A stretch of 64,000 nucleotides of DNA from JAWLEV01 sp046538105 (GTDB lineage: Bacteria > Chloroflexota > Anaerolineae > UBA1429), in contig JBKHJO010000007.1 of NCBI GenBank assembly GCA_046538105.1, positions 1-64,000 on the forward strand. Direction: 5' to 3'. The position numbers and the translations under genes are program-made. The notes beneath the pieces were generated by a model, which was not told the DNA's origin, did not search any database, and saw nothing but the letters and a program-made list of their open reading frames with translations. Shown here piece by piece: positions 8,657 to 17,562 of this stretch (positions within the stretch are counted from its first letter, which is position 1; each line of letters begins with the position of its first letter).

Positions 8657-9637
8657 ATGAACAAGCGGCTCAGACGTGTGGGAGTCTTGACAGCAGGGGC
8701 AGGAAACCCTGCCCTCAACGCTTGCGTTCGCGCCGTGGTGCGCATGGGCATTTACTACAATTTGGAACCCTGGGGCATAAGGGAGGGCTATGCCGGATTG
8801 CTGAATGGCAAGTTTGTACAACTCTCCTCTCGTTCGGTCAGCCACATCATCGACAAAGGCGGAACTTTCCTTGGGACATCGGAGGGTGAGGCGTTCGCAG
8901 GACGGCCCGAACTGCGCGAGGCCTTGCGTAATCTCCACGCGATGGGCATCGATGGCCTGATCGTCATAGGAGACGAAAAAAGTCTGGAGGGGGGCCACAT
9001 CCTTGCGGAGACTGGATTTCCCGCGGTGGGCGTGCCGGCCGACGTGGAGAACGATATATTGGGGACCACCATGGCCCTCGGAGTCGACACGGCGCTGAAC
9101 ACGGCACTGGAGGCCATCGACCACATCAAGGATATGGCCTCCGCGCGCGAGCAGGCCTTCCTGGTAGAGACCGTCGGGGGAACGGGATACATGGCCCTGA
9201 TGGTGGGCATCGCCGACGGAGCAGAGGTGATCTGTACTCCCAAAGTACCCCTTGATCTGGAAGAGATCGTGCAGCACGTGGCGGACGCCTATGTGCGCGG
9301 CAAGCGATATTGTCTCATCACCGTCGCACAGGGCATGGAACCGGATGCCGCCACCATCACCGACTATATCGAGGACCATAAAGAGGAGACGGGCTTTGGG
9401 GCCCGCCTGAGCGTCCTGGGCTACATTCAGCGTGGAGGCTCCCCCACAGCAAAGGATCGCTTGCTGGCCACCCGACTTGGCGCCGCAGCCGTGGAGACGT
9501 TACACGAGGGCAAGAGCGGTGTCATGGTGGGCTACATCGATGGCCAGATCGAAATCTCGCCGCTGGCCGAGATATTGGAGGGCAAACCCGAGATCAACGA
9601 AGAATACTACACGCTCGCTCAGATTCTCGCCCGCTAG
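8657..9637 (+). CDS. 6-phosphofructokinase-family protein with altered active site
   Basis: 326 residues, collinear with E. coli PfkA over the whole length (RRVGVLTAG, GGTFLGT, LGVDTALNTALEAID, LGYIQRGGSPTAKDR). Many catalytic residues are replaced. The ATP loop GGDGS is GDEKS (residues 105-109). The catalytic TIDND is DVEND, with Glu131 at the catalytic Asp. Arg72 of PfkA is Glu76. The MGR arginine is Gly175. His249 of PfkA is Tyr256. The glycine-rich start SGGDAPG reads AGAGNPA. The conserved QRGGSP segment and the fold core remain. It may be an inactive or regulatory paralogue, or may use another substrate. It follows pgk by 60 bp and is probably co-transcribed with it. The GGAGG site lies 13 nt before the ATG. 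Confidence 0.85.
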   Translation: MNKRLRRVGVLTAGAGNPALNACVRAVVRMGIYYNLEPWGIREGYAGLLNGKFVQLSSRSVSHIIDKGGTFLGTSEGEAFAGRPELREALRNLHAMGIDGLIVIGDEKSLEGGHILAETGFPAVGVPADVENDILGTTMALGVDTALNTALEAIDHIKDMASAREQAFLVETVGGTGYMALMVGIADGAEVICTPKVPLDLEEIVQHVADAYVRGKRYCLITVAQGMEPDAATITDYIEDHKEETGFGARLSVLGYIQRGGSPTAKDRLLATRLGAAAVETLHEGKSGVMVGYIDGQIEISPLAEILEGKPEINEEYYTLAQILAR

Positions 9638-9713
9638 CGACAATCCAGGAGAACACGCCGCACCGAAACCGCGCTTTTCAACATGAGAAAGAACACTTTG
9701 CGGCTTCAATGAT

Positions 9714-9986
9714 TCAGGCGTCCGAGTCCATTTCCGCCTCTACCTTTGCGGCGGCCTCGGCAGCCACTTGAGGATATCCCCAATAATGGTGCCAAAGGGG
9801 CCTCAGGTCTTCGCGCAACTCGTAAACGAGGGAGATGCCGGTGGGAATGTGCGGATCCCGTGCTGGATTCCCGGGGTCCCCTTCCTCCAGCGGAGCGGCG
9901 GAGGCGCCACGTCGTAGCCGCGATGCCAGATGAATACCCGCTCTCGTCCCAGCCCCCGGAGAGAACTCGTCCCACCCTATAGAGGG
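9714..9986 (-). pseudogene. C-terminal remnant of a phosphoglycerate mutase (GpmA-type)
   Basis: A minus-strand frame ending at the TGA at 9714 encodes HIPTGISLVYELREDLRPLW followed by an Ala-rich tail. This matches the end of 2,3-bisphosphoglycerate-dependent phosphoglycerate mutases, which have N-IPTG-PLVYE-D and then a YY-G and Ala-rich tail. The frame upstream of about 9855 shows no GpmA sequence and meets a stop at 9987. No start codon preserves the IPTG segment, so only the tail survives. Its place beside pgk and a PFK homologue fits a decayed glycolytic gene. Confidence 0.65.
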
Positions 9987-10115
9987 TCACTGGCAGAGAT
10001 GATACACACCCACGATGCCATCGCCCACCATCGTGATCACGGCAATATGCAGATCTTTCTTGAACGCATCGCCGCACTGGCATCGCTTCCCTGCATCCCA
10101 TCGAACAGCCACCAT
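9987..10115 (-). CDS. possible small protein, 42 residues
   Basis: An ATG at 10115 opens a 42-codon frame with a CQC cluster near residue 13, then FKKDLHIAVITMVGDGIVGV and a final Cys-Gln. The alternating hydrophobic second half looks protein-like. No good ribosome site is visible, and the opposite strand carries another remnant here, so it may be part of a decayed gene. Function unknown. Confidence 0.25.
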   Translation of the reverse strand: MVAVRWDAGKRCQCGDAFKKDLHIAVITMVGDGIVGVYHLCQ

Positions 10116-10363
10116 ACCGGGATATAGAGATGGTCGAACCCATGAGATGCATCGGCCAGCGTGTCAGCCTGGTGGGCGGGCTGGAAGACATGGAGGTGCT
10201 CGAGATGCGCCCGGCCAAAGGGGGGCGGGCCCTGACAGAGAAGTTAGAAAGCGTGGGGACTACCGGCTATATGCTGGGGGAGCAAAAGTCATTGGGGATT
10301 CATGGCAAGCGAGCCGCCAGGAACTTTTTGATGCTGGTGGAGGCGGTCCAACGCTACGCATAA
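10071..10363 (+). pseudogene. C-terminal remnant resembling URO-D-like proteins
   Basis: An open frame begins after a stop near 10070, with no start at its head, and ends at the TAA at 10363. It contains LHPIEQPPYRDIEMVEP, then IGQRVSLVGGLEDMEVLEM and GYMLGE near the end, finishing with RNFLMLVEAVQRYA. This order (an N/HPIE-PP-DI segment, a LVGN-like strand, a GY-LG strand and a final helix) resembles the end of uroporphyrinogen-decarboxylase-like proteins. The first Met (10130) would leave only 77 residues. Reading it as a truncated gene is an inference from remembered motifs. Confidence 0.4.
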
Positions 10364-10413
10364 TCCTGGATATCCTCCTACGTCTGCAAACAGTGCTCTA
10401 GGACATCCCTAAT

Positions 10414-11877
10414 CTAGGATTCGACCCGCGCGCGCTTCTCCCTCACCAACTCGATGCTCACAGTGCCCAGGCCCAACATAAGCCAGAGCAGGGCGGAAGC
10501 ATGGGGAAAATCGAGATTGAACAAATAGTGATCCACGAGTCCTGCCACCATGGCGCCGCTTACGGCCAAGCAGGTACCCAGAAGCAAAGGATCCAGTTCC
10601 CAATCCCGAGAACAAAGGGGAAATGTCCGTAAAAAGCGCACCACAAACATGATCAGTACGCTCAGAAAAGCGGCGAGCCCCAAGAATCCCATCTCCTCCG
10701 CGATGAGCAGGTATACAGAAGAGACCCCCAGATAGGTATCGATATCGGGCGTGCCCGCAAACCCCACGCCGAGCCACGGATAGCGCAAGATGAGAATGAG
10801 GGCATCCTTGTACTCGCCAAAGCGCATCTGCGTGGACAGATCCTCTCCCTGTATTCCTTCAGCAAAGTGTTGGACGTAGACCTGGGCCGAGGGCAACAGA
10901 AGGAGGCAGCCCAGTATCGCTAGCCCGATCCATAACATACGCCTGTAGCGGAGTAGGCCAAGAAGCATAAAGGCCACCCCCAACCCCACAAAGGAGCCGC
11001 GAGAGAAGGTAAGCCCCATGCAGGTGACGATGATGAACAACATGAAAATGAGCCACCCTCGGGGCAACAGGGGACGCCTGGCCAGGGCCTGAGCGGCGGT
11101 GAGGGTGCCCGTAAAGATGAGCATACCCCCCAGAACGTTAGGATCGATGGAGGTCGAGGTCGCTCGCAAGGGCAGATCGGGATTATCCTCAATATAGCGC
11201 AGGACCTGAGAGCCGGTAGGATAGCGTACGATGTGAAGGGTCGATAGCAGACGCACAGTTAGGTTGTCGGGCAGGACATAGAGCACGATACCTGCCAAGG
11301 CGGCGAGAAAGCCAGCCAGGATCAGGGCTCCCACAATAATCTGCAAACGCTCCTTGTCACGCACCACATTGATGGTGACCAGGAAAAGGAGTATACTGAG
11401 TATTATCTCTACAAAGCGCCGCAATACATTTGGCGTCAGGGTGGCATGTCCAAGCCCGGCAATAAAAGATACGACGGCCAAAAGGACAAAAACGATCATG
11501 GGAAGCGTGGGAGAGTGTGCGACAAAATCCTGATCCTTTTCCGTCACCAATTTGCTCAGCCAGACGAAAAAGATGCCAAACAGCACCAGGTCAAGAAAGG
11601 TGGGGGAAAATCCTATATTGATGGGGACGGCAGCAAAGGGGAGAAGACAGATGATCCCAACCAGTACCAGCAGCCCGGTAAAGACGCTTCTCAGCATAAA
11701 ATAGCCCACCGCCAGGGCGATCAGGGTCGCGCTCCCCAGAATCCCCCCCAGAGAACCGATGACGGCTCCCGTGAGCCCTCCCGCGACAAAACATATGGCA
11801 AGCACGGCAAGAGCGCGCACAAGACGATTACGGTGAACAAGCGTCCGCTGTATTCGCTCCCACACCAGATTGGTCAA
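10414..11877 (-). CDS. O-antigen ligase / polymerase-like membrane protein
   Basis: 487 residues, almost wholly membrane-embedded (about ten to twelve hydrophobic helices), with a large loop around residues 200-255. The TFSRGSFVGL stretch, the long periplasmic loop and the later RYPWLGVGFAGTPD ... SVYLLIAEEMGFLGL block are characteristic of the Wzy_C / O-antigen ligase family. These proteins join or polymerise surface glycans at the outer face of the membrane. The listed start is TTG; a GTG at 11865 is an alternative. It ends 50 bp from the convergent URO-D-like remnant and diverges from the PAC2 gene. Confidence 0.85.
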   Translation of the reverse strand: MTNLVWERIQRTLVHRNRLVRALAVLAICFVAGGLTGAVIGSLGGILGSATLIALAVGYFMLRSVFTGLLVLVGIICLLPFAAVPINIGFSPTFLDLVLFGIFFVWLSKLVTEKDQDFVAHSPTLPMIVFVLLAVVSFIAGLGHATLTPNVLRRFVEIILSILLFLVTINVVRDKERLQIIVGALILAGFLAALAGIVLYVLPDNLTVRLLSTLHIVRYPTGSQVLRYIEDNPDLPLRATSTSIDPNVLGGMLIFTGTLTAAQALARRPLLPRGWLIFMLFIIVTCMGLTFSRGSFVGLGVAFMLLGLLRYRRMLWIGLAILGCLLLLPSAQVYVQHFAEGIQGEDLSTQMRFGEYKDALILILRYPWLGVGFAGTPDIDTYLGVSSVYLLIAEEMGFLGLAAFLSVLIMFVVRFLRTFPLCSRDWELDPLLLGTCLAVSGAMVAGLVDHYLFNLDFPHASALLWLMLGLGTVSIELVREKRARVES

Positions 11878-11980
11878 GAACGGTACCCACTCTCAACAAA
11901 AGTCAGTTCGCAGGATTATGGTAGCACAAGGTGAGTACCACGCCAAAAGAGGACGCATGCCACCACACCCACCTTCCCGT

Positions 11981-12009
11981 TTGACCCACAGCCCGAACAG
12001 GGGCAAAAT
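11981..12009 (+). promoter_or_regulatory. candidate promoter of the PAC2 gene
   Basis: TTGACC (11981-11986), a 17-bp spacer and CAAAAT (12004-12009). The -35 is a good match and the -10 moderate. The predicted leader to the ATG at 12072 is about 55 nt. Confidence 0.4.
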
Positions 12010-12071
12010 AAACCAAGGATGTAACTGTCACGCTGGATGGATCATTAGGACTGGATAGAGAGGTGGACGAT

Positions 12072-13004
12072 ATGAACGAGATCGTCGATTTATGGGAAAC
12101 GCCCGTAGAGAAGGACAACTATATGATTGCCGGCTGGCGCCAATGGGCCGACGCTGGCGAGATCTCTTCTGGACTCCCCGACTATCTTGTCGATTTAACA
12201 GATGCAAGAAAAATTGGAGAGATCGCTTATGATGGCTTCTACCTCTTTCAGATCCCAGGAGCACACCACCTGCTCAGACCCCACATTAAGCTCTTGGAGG
12301 GATACCGCGAGGACTTGATAGGCAACAGGAACGAGATCTTTTACGCTGATCTCGGAGATAGAGGCCTGGTGATCTTTTTGGGAGATGAACCCCATCGGCA
12401 GGAGGACGAGTACGCTAGAGCCTTTTTTGAGATGGCCGAGGCGCTAAAAGTCAAGCGCATCGTGGCCGTGGGTGGTGTATATGGTTCCACGCCCTATGAT
12501 AGGGACCGAGAGGCCTCCTGTGTCTACAGCCTCCCCGATATGAAAGAGGAACTGGAAAAGTATTCCGTCAGGTTCTCCAACTATGAGGGGGGCGCGACCA
12601 TTGGAACCTATCTGGCCCACAGTGCGGAGAGATACGGTATGGAACTGGTGGTGCTCTATGCCTTTTCCCCCGCCTACGAGTTCAGCCAACTCGGTATCAC
12701 CCTTCAGGGGATGCGCGTAGAAACGGATTGGAAGGCTTGGTACGATCTCATGGTGCGCATCGATTATATGTTCGAATTGGGGCTCGATCTGGCAGAATTG
12801 GAAGAGCAAAGCCAGGAACTCATTGAGGAATGGGACGAACGAATCGAGGAACTGGAAAAAAAGCATCCGGAACTCCACGTCAAAGAATATCTCGACAATG
12901 TAGCCGAGGATTTTGTCGAGCGTCCCTTTATCCCCCTGGACGATGCCTGGGATGAACTTGACAATATCGATGATCTATTTACCCGTGAGGAAGATCAGGA
13001 CTAG
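12072..13004 (+). CDS. PAC2 family protein
   Basis: About 310 residues. The frame could open at a GTG at 12063, but that GTG lies inside the GAGAGGTGG ribosome site, which is well spaced for the ATG at 12072. The protein shows the PAC2 (proteasome assembly chaperone-like) pattern: IPGAHHLLRPHIKLLEGY, GDEPHRQEDEYARAFFEMAE, RIVAVGGVYGSTPYDR and GATIGTYLAHSAERYGMELV. A long acidic coiled-coil tail follows (QELIEEWDERIEELEKKHPE). PAC2-domain proteins are common in actinobacteria, archaea and Chloroflexi, often with unknown roles. It stands alone between the O-antigen-ligase-like gene and pepF. Confidence 0.85.
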   Translation: MNEIVDLWETPVEKDNYMIAGWRQWADAGEISSGLPDYLVDLTDARKIGEIAYDGFYLFQIPGAHHLLRPHIKLLEGYREDLIGNRNEIFYADLGDRGLVIFLGDEPHRQEDEYARAFFEMAEALKVKRIVAVGGVYGSTPYDRDREASCVYSLPDMKEELEKYSVRFSNYEGGATIGTYLAHSAERYGMELVVLYAFSPAYEFSQLGITLQGMRVETDWKAWYDLMVRIDYMFELGLDLAELEEQSQELIEEWDERIEELEKKHPELHVKEYLDNVAEDFVERPFIPLDDAWDELDNIDDLFTREEDQD

Positions 13005-13037
13005 CCCGATACAGCAGTCCCCCCGCACCTATGGTAG

Positions 13038-13073
13038 GAATGGGACGGTATGATCGCTCGCGCCGTCCCATTC
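13038..13073. repeat. 11-bp perfect inverted repeat (hairpin)
   Basis: GAATGGGACGG (13038-13048) and CCGTCCCATTC (13063-13073) are exact reverse complements around a 14-nt loop, 34 bp after the PAC2 stop. No T run follows on either strand, so it is not a textbook Rho-independent terminator. It may still end or stabilise the PAC2 mRNA. Confidence 0.6.
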
Positions 13074-13175
13074 ACGTCTGTATACCAGATGTCGGGACGA
13101 GGGTATCAAAATCCAGGCAGATCGGAATTTTCAGCATAAAACACGGAAAAAGTATACTCGCAAAGAGGAAATGAC

Positions 13176-14984
13176 ATGTCGAAAGAAACCCTTGAGCGGG
13201 ATCAGGTTCAGCAAGAGGACAAATGGCGCCTCGAAGCACTCTATGCGCATGAGGCGGAATGGGAGCGCGACTTTGAGGCCGCCCAGGAAATGCCTGAGGA
13301 GGTAGCCGCTTACAGCGACAGGCTCGATTCTGCAGATATGCTGGCAGAGGCGTTGCAGACCTGGTTCGCGGCTAACAGACAGATAGAAAGGTTATGGGTC
13401 TATGCCCATCTTCGGAGCGACGAGGATCTCAGCAACAGCCACCACGAACAGATGAGGGAGCGGGCACATTCCCTGTACACCGATCTGGACACGGCGGGCT
13501 CTTACCTGGCCCCAGAGATCCTCAGCCTTGATGAACAGACCGTATGGCAATGGCTGCAAGAGGATATCCTCGCCCCTTACCGCGTCTGGCTCCAGGATGT
13601 GCTCCGATACAGGCCATACACCCTCTCCCGCGACCAGGAACGGCTCCTGTCCATGGCCGGCGAACCCCTGGCTGCCTTTGGCAAGATCTTTAGCGTGCTC
13701 AAGAACGTGGATCTTGCAGCACGCCTGCCCCAGATCGAGAACGAGGAGGGAAAAGAACGGCAACTGACCCACGCTTCATTTCTGAACCTATTACGGAGTA
13801 AGGATAGAACGGTGCGCAAGGCCGCTTATGACAAATATTATGCCGAGTATCGGGGTAACCGTCAGACTATCTCCGCCACCCTCGACGGCATGATCAAGAC
13901 GCACATCTTTGAGGCCCGCGTGCGGGGCTTTTCCTCGGCCCTGGAGGCCGCCCTCTTTGAGGACAATGTGACAACGTCGGTCTACAATACGCTGATCTCC
14001 GCCGTGCATGACGCCCTGCCCGTCTTTTACCGTTATATGGCCCTGCGCAAGCGTCTGTTGGGTCTCGACCACATGCACATGTACGATATCTATGTGCCGG
14101 CCGTCCCCAGGGTAACCGCGCACTATGAATATGGGGAAGCCGCGGATCTGATCTGCAAGGCCGTGGAGCCGTTGGGGGCAGGATATGTAAAAACCCTTCG
14201 TCAGGGGATATTATCCGAGAGATGGGTGGATCGTTATGAGAATGTGGGCAAGCGATCGGGAGCCTACTCCTCGGGCTCCTACGATTCCATGCCCTACATC
14301 CTCATGAACTATACGGGAGATCTGGACTCTGTCTTCACCCTGGCCCACGAGGCGGGCCACTCCATGCACAGCTGGTACTCAAACCGCAACCAACCCTATC
14401 CTCTGGCAGATTATCGCATTTTCGTCGCCGAGGTCGCCTCGACGGTTAACGAGAGCCTTCTCACCCATCATCTACTCTCCACAACAGCGGATGATGCCAT
14501 TCGCGCCTACCTGATCGATCGCTATCTGGACAGTTTTCGGGGCACCCTGTTCCGCCAGACCATGTTCGCCGAATTCGAGAAGACGATCCACGCACAAAGT
14601 GAGGAAGGACAGCCCCTCACCGCCGATGGCTTGGACGAGACCTACTATGACCTGGTCAAACACTATTTTGGCGACAGCATGGCCTTTGACGAGGAGGATG
14701 CCTCAATTGCCTGGGAATGGTCCCGCATCGACCACTTTTTCTATAACTTTTACGTTTACAAGTACGCCACGGGCATGAGCGCCGCCATCGCCATCGCCTA
14801 CAGGATTCTGAAAGAAGAAGAGGGGGCCCTCGACGACTATATCGCCTTTCTGAAGAGCGGTCGCAGCAAATACCCACTGGAACTCTTAAAAGATGCCGGC
14901 GTCGACCTTACCACACCAAAGCCGGTCGAGGACGCCCTCGCCGAGTTCGAGGACCAGCTAAAGACACTGGAAACCCTGGTCTGA
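13176..14984 (+). CDS. pepF: oligoendopeptidase F (M3 family metallopeptidase)
   Basis: 602 residues, the usual length of PepF. The zinc motif is FTLAHEAGHSMHSWYS, with His391-Glu392-x-x-His395, and a further zinc Glu is expected in the following AEVASTVNE helix. The N-terminal oligopeptidase F domain and the C-terminal IDHFFYNFYVYKYATGMSAA block are both present. It is a cytoplasmic zinc peptidase that cuts short peptides. A GAGGAAATGAC ribosome site precedes the ATG. It converges with the flavodoxin-like gene, and only 24 bp separate their stops. Confidence 0.95.
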   Translation: MSKETLERDQVQQEDKWRLEALYAHEAEWERDFEAAQEMPEEVAAYSDRLDSADMLAEALQTWFAANRQIERLWVYAHLRSDEDLSNSHHEQMRERAHSLYTDLDTAGSYLAPEILSLDEQTVWQWLQEDILAPYRVWLQDVLRYRPYTLSRDQERLLSMAGEPLAAFGKIFSVLKNVDLAARLPQIENEEGKERQLTHASFLNLLRSKDRTVRKAAYDKYYAEYRGNRQTISATLDGMIKTHIFEARVRGFSSALEAALFEDNVTTSVYNTLISAVHDALPVFYRYMALRKRLLGLDHMHMYDIYVPAVPRVTAHYEYGEAADLICKAVEPLGAGYVKTLRQGILSERWVDRYENVGKRSGAYSSGSYDSMPYILMNYTGDLDSVFTLAHEAGHSMHSWYSNRNQPYPLADYRIFVAEVASTVNESLLTHHLLSTTADDAIRAYLIDRYLDSFRGTLFRQTMFAEFEKTIHAQSEEGQPLTADGLDETYYDLVKHYFGDSMAFDEEDASIAWEWSRIDHFFYNFYVYKYATGMSAAIAIAYRILKEEEGALDDYIAFLKSGRSKYPLELLKDAGVDLTTPKPVEDALAEFEDQLKTLETLV

Positions 14985-15008
14985 CACCGGCGTCAAGGGT
15001 GTGGAATG

Positions 15009-15581
15009 TCAGTCTTCTTCCGCGCTCACCTTTTCGTGCTCCAGGACAAAGGCCAGTCCCGCGGCGTTGCTCTGGATGACCCCCAGGTCATGGGCGTTGG
15101 GACGTCCACGGATATCTCCCAGGCGTCCGTAGAGGTTGCTCGGCGAGTTCTCATCGTGGAACTCGCCCACGGTGTACCACTTGCCCCTGATCTCAAATCC
15201 CAGATGACGGAACATCTGCGCCATATGATCGCCCGCAGGCGTGGCCTCGTCTACACCTGTATGGGGTCCCGCATAGGTGACAAAGATAACGGCCCACTTG
15301 TGCGGGAAGGTGGGAGCGCGCAGTCGCACACGATCCTGCGTCTGGGCCCTCCGCAACTGTTCCTTGACATAGCGTCCCACGGGAGCCGGCACGGTAAAGT
15401 TATAGGCGGGGGCACCCAGACAGACGAGATCGTAGGCATAGAGATGCTCTTCCCCGGCTTGCTGCAGGGGCAGACACTTCACATCGGCGCCGCGATCTTC
15501 CAGCCCTCTCACGATGGCCCCGGCAACTTTTTTGGTGTTGCCCCCTGGCGAGAAATAGATAACAAGGCTTTTCAATGTCAT
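15009..15581 (-). CDS. flavodoxin-like protein
   Basis: 190 residues from the ATG at 15581; a longer frame to 15650 adds a non-homologous leader and is less likely. SLVIYFSPGGNTKKVAGAI is the flavodoxin FMN-phosphate loop (S-x-x-GNT-K-VA). LVCLGAPAYNFTVPAPV is the second FMN loop, followed by WAVIFVTYAGPHTGVDEA. It is probably an FMN-binding electron carrier or quinone reductase-like protein. It lies 77 bp downstream of a DapA-family gene on the same strand. The specific partner is unknown. Confidence 0.82.
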   Translation of the reverse strand: MTLKSLVIYFSPGGNTKKVAGAIVRGLEDRGADVKCLPLQQAGEEHLYAYDLVCLGAPAYNFTVPAPVGRYVKEQLRRAQTQDRVRLRAPTFPHKWAVIFVTYAGPHTGVDEATPAGDHMAQMFRHLGFEIRGKWYTVGEFHDENSPSNLYGRLGDIRGRPNAHDLGVIQSNAAGLAFVLEHEKVSAEED

Positions 15582-15657
15582 AGTATAGGTGCTTTCTCTT
15601 TCCTCATCCGTTTGTATCCATCGACAGAGTTCATACAAAGCACAAGGCAAATGAACC

Positions 15658-16551
15658 TCACGCCAAAGAGAGCAGTTCCGCAGCCACCAATATCTCTCTC
15701 AAACGCTCCCGCGTCGCCGCATCGGCGGGCAACAGAGGAGAGCGTGGCGTTCCGCCCTGATATCCCAAGAGATCCAGACAACCCTTCAGACCAGGGATAC
15801 CATATCCCGAGGTGACGGCACGGCCTACCGGCATGAGCCGATAGTGGATATCCCTCGCCTCGTCATCCCTTCCCCCATGAACCAGTTCCCAGATGGCGAC
15901 GCACTCCCTCGGCGCCACATTGGCCAGGGCGAGGATGCCCCCACAGGCTCCTGCCTGAAGGGCGCTGAAAAAGGCCGGCCCGTTGCCCACCAGAATGTTG
16001 AAATCGGAGGGACAGAGACGCACCAGATCGATGATCTGCCCGATATCGCCTGCGCTGTCCTTGATGCCGATGATCTGCTCGTGGGAGGCCAGGCGGGCCA
16101 CCGTTTCGGGCAAGATGTTCAGGTGGGTGAACTTGGGCACGTTGTAAATCAAAACAGGTACTGGGGAAGCATCTGCCAACCTCTCATAATGCTGGATAAA
16201 GGCTGCCGGGGTCATCTGTTTGGCGTAAAAGGAGGGCGTCATCACCAGGGCTACCTCCGCACCCGCCACGGCGGCCTTTTCGGTAAGCCGAATCGTCGCC
16301 GCCGTGGACTGACGCCCCGTGCCCGCGATGACACGCTGATTCGGGAGAGCCGCGTCGCCCACCACACGCACGATCTCCAGCACTTCTTCCGGCTCCAACA
16401 TCACACTCTCCCCGTTGGAGCCGGCCACCACGTAACCGGCCAGCCCTGTCGCATTCCATTTCTCCACGTTGGCTCTCAGAGCCCCGGAATCCAACTTCCC
16501 CCGTACATCGAACGGTGTCGCGATGGGGGGATATACTCCACTGATCTCCAT
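15658..16551 (-). CDS. DapA/HOGA-family aldolase (dihydrodipicolinate synthase-like)
   Basis: 297 residues with the class I aldolase layout: GSNGE at 44-48 in place of the GTTGE of true DapA, Tyr136 in IYNVP, and the Schiff-base Lys164 in IGIKDSAGD. The family condenses or cleaves pyruvate adducts. GSNGE is common in 4-hydroxy-2-oxoglutarate aldolase-type and other catabolic members, so a lysine-synthesis role should not be assumed. It lies between a nucleotidyltransferase and a flavodoxin-like gene on the same strand, with no diaminopimelate genes nearby. Confidence 0.88.
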   Translation of the reverse strand: MEISGVYPPIATPFDVRGKLDSGALRANVEKWNATGLAGYVVAGSNGESVMLEPEEVLEIVRVVGDAALPNQRVIAGTGRQSTAATIRLTEKAAVAGAEVALVMTPSFYAKQMTPAAFIQHYERLADASPVPVLIYNVPKFTHLNILPETVARLASHEQIIGIKDSAGDIGQIIDLVRLCPSDFNILVGNGPAFFSALQAGACGGILALANVAPRECVAIWELVHGGRDDEARDIHYRLMPVGRAVTSGYGIPGLKGCLDLLGYQGGTPRSPLLPADAATRERLREILVAAELLSLA

Positions 16552-16644
16552 AATATATTCACTCCTACTGAATTCGTCTTCTCAACAATGTCATAATGAT
16601 GAGATGGTCAAACTTGACTGTCAGATCACATGATACCTCTCGGC

Positions 16645-17409
16645 CTACTCGGGCGGCGTCTCAAGATATGGTCCAAAATCCTCGCATGCCCTGCCCGTCA
16701 CTTTTTGCGCCCAGTAAGCATTGGTCCGAAACAGACTTTCAAAAGTCCCTGCATCGGACCAAAAACCGTTCAACTCTGCCCAACGCAGTTCACCGATCTC
16801 GATATACATGTTGTTAATATCCGTGATCTCTAATTCGCCCCGCTCCGAGGGCTCGGCCCGGCGAATAAAGTCAAAGACGCGGGCATCATAGAGATATAGG
16901 CCGGTCACAGCGTAGCCGCTCTTGGCCTCCTCTGGTTTCTCCTCGATGGCTATGATCCTATCCGTCTGCGAATCGAACTGGGGCACCCCAAAACGCTCGG
17001 GGTCGGGAACCTGCCGCAAAAAGACAAGCGCCCCTCCCTCGAATGCCTGGACGGCTCCCGAGATATCGGCATCGGTGGTATTGTCCCCCAGAATGACGGC
17101 CAGGGGCTCCCCGTCGGAAAAATCCTCCGACAATCGCAGGGCATCGGCGATGCCTCCCTCGTCCTCCTGATAGGCGTATTCCAGATGATCCACGCCCAAC
17201 TCGTTGCCATTCTTTAGCACACGAATGAAATCCCCCGCATGAGGCCCTCCAGTGACAACCATAATCTCGGTGACGCCCGCCTGCACCAGAGTATTGATGG
17301 GATAGAAGATCATCGGTCTATTGTAGACCGGCAACAGGTGTTTATTGGTAGCGTGTGTAAGGGGATAAAGCCGTGTCCCCAACCCTCCAGCGAGAACGAC
17401 CCCTTTCAT
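16645..17409 (-). CDS. glucose-1-phosphate thymidylyltransferase-like nucleotidyltransferase
   Basis: About 254 residues. The ATG at 17409 follows an AAGGAG site by seven bases and begins MKGVVLAGGLGTRLYPLTHATNKHLLPV-like sequence, the NTP-binding motif GGxGTRL with the later substrate lysine. The longer frame to 17445 lacks support. VTGGPHAGDFI, YAYQEDEGGIADAL, LGDN and IAIEEKPEEAKSGYAVTGLYLYD match RmlA-type enzymes, which make dTDP- or other NDP-sugars for surface glycans. It is shorter than typical RmlA (about 290), which fits the short forms seen in archaea and Chloroflexi. A strong promoter lies upstream. Confidence 0.88.
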   Translation of the reverse strand: MKGVVLAGGLGTRLYPLTHATNKHLLPVYNRPMIFYPINTLVQAGVTEIMVVTGGPHAGDFIRVLKNGNELGVDHLEYAYQEDEGGIADALRLSEDFSDGEPLAVILGDNTTDADISGAVQAFEGGALVFLRQVPDPERFGVPQFDSQTDRIIAIEEKPEEAKSGYAVTGLYLYDARVFDFIRRAEPSERGELEITDINNMYIEIGELRWAELNGFWSDAGTFESLFRTNAYWAQKVTGRACEDFGPYLETPPE

Positions 17410-17486
17410 CAGGCAACTCCTTTCTTCTGCACTTTGCTTTTCCAAAGAACCGAATACAACGAGAACCGCCTTTACAGTCCATCTCT

Positions 17487-17515
17487 ATCATAATTCAAGG
17501 TTCCCACGCTGTCGA
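17487..17515 (-). promoter_or_regulatory. promoter of the nucleotidyltransferase gene
   Basis: On the minus strand, TCGACA (17515-17510), a 17-bp spacer and TATGAT (17492-17487) stand 78 bp before the ATG at 17409. It is divergent from the lexA promoter. Confidence 0.55.
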
Positions 17516-17562
17516 GCGGGGAGGCCGGGCCATCTCATACTCGCGACACTCTCGAGAAGAAT

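Noticed and set aside
7712..9379. 555-codon minus-strand frame across pgk and the PFK homologue
   Set aside because: It is antisense to two well-supported genes, has no family motif and exists because of codon bias on the coding strand.
13038..13073. Classical Rho-independent terminator after the PAC2 gene
   Set aside because: The stem is perfect but no T run follows on either strand, so it is listed only as an inverted repeat.
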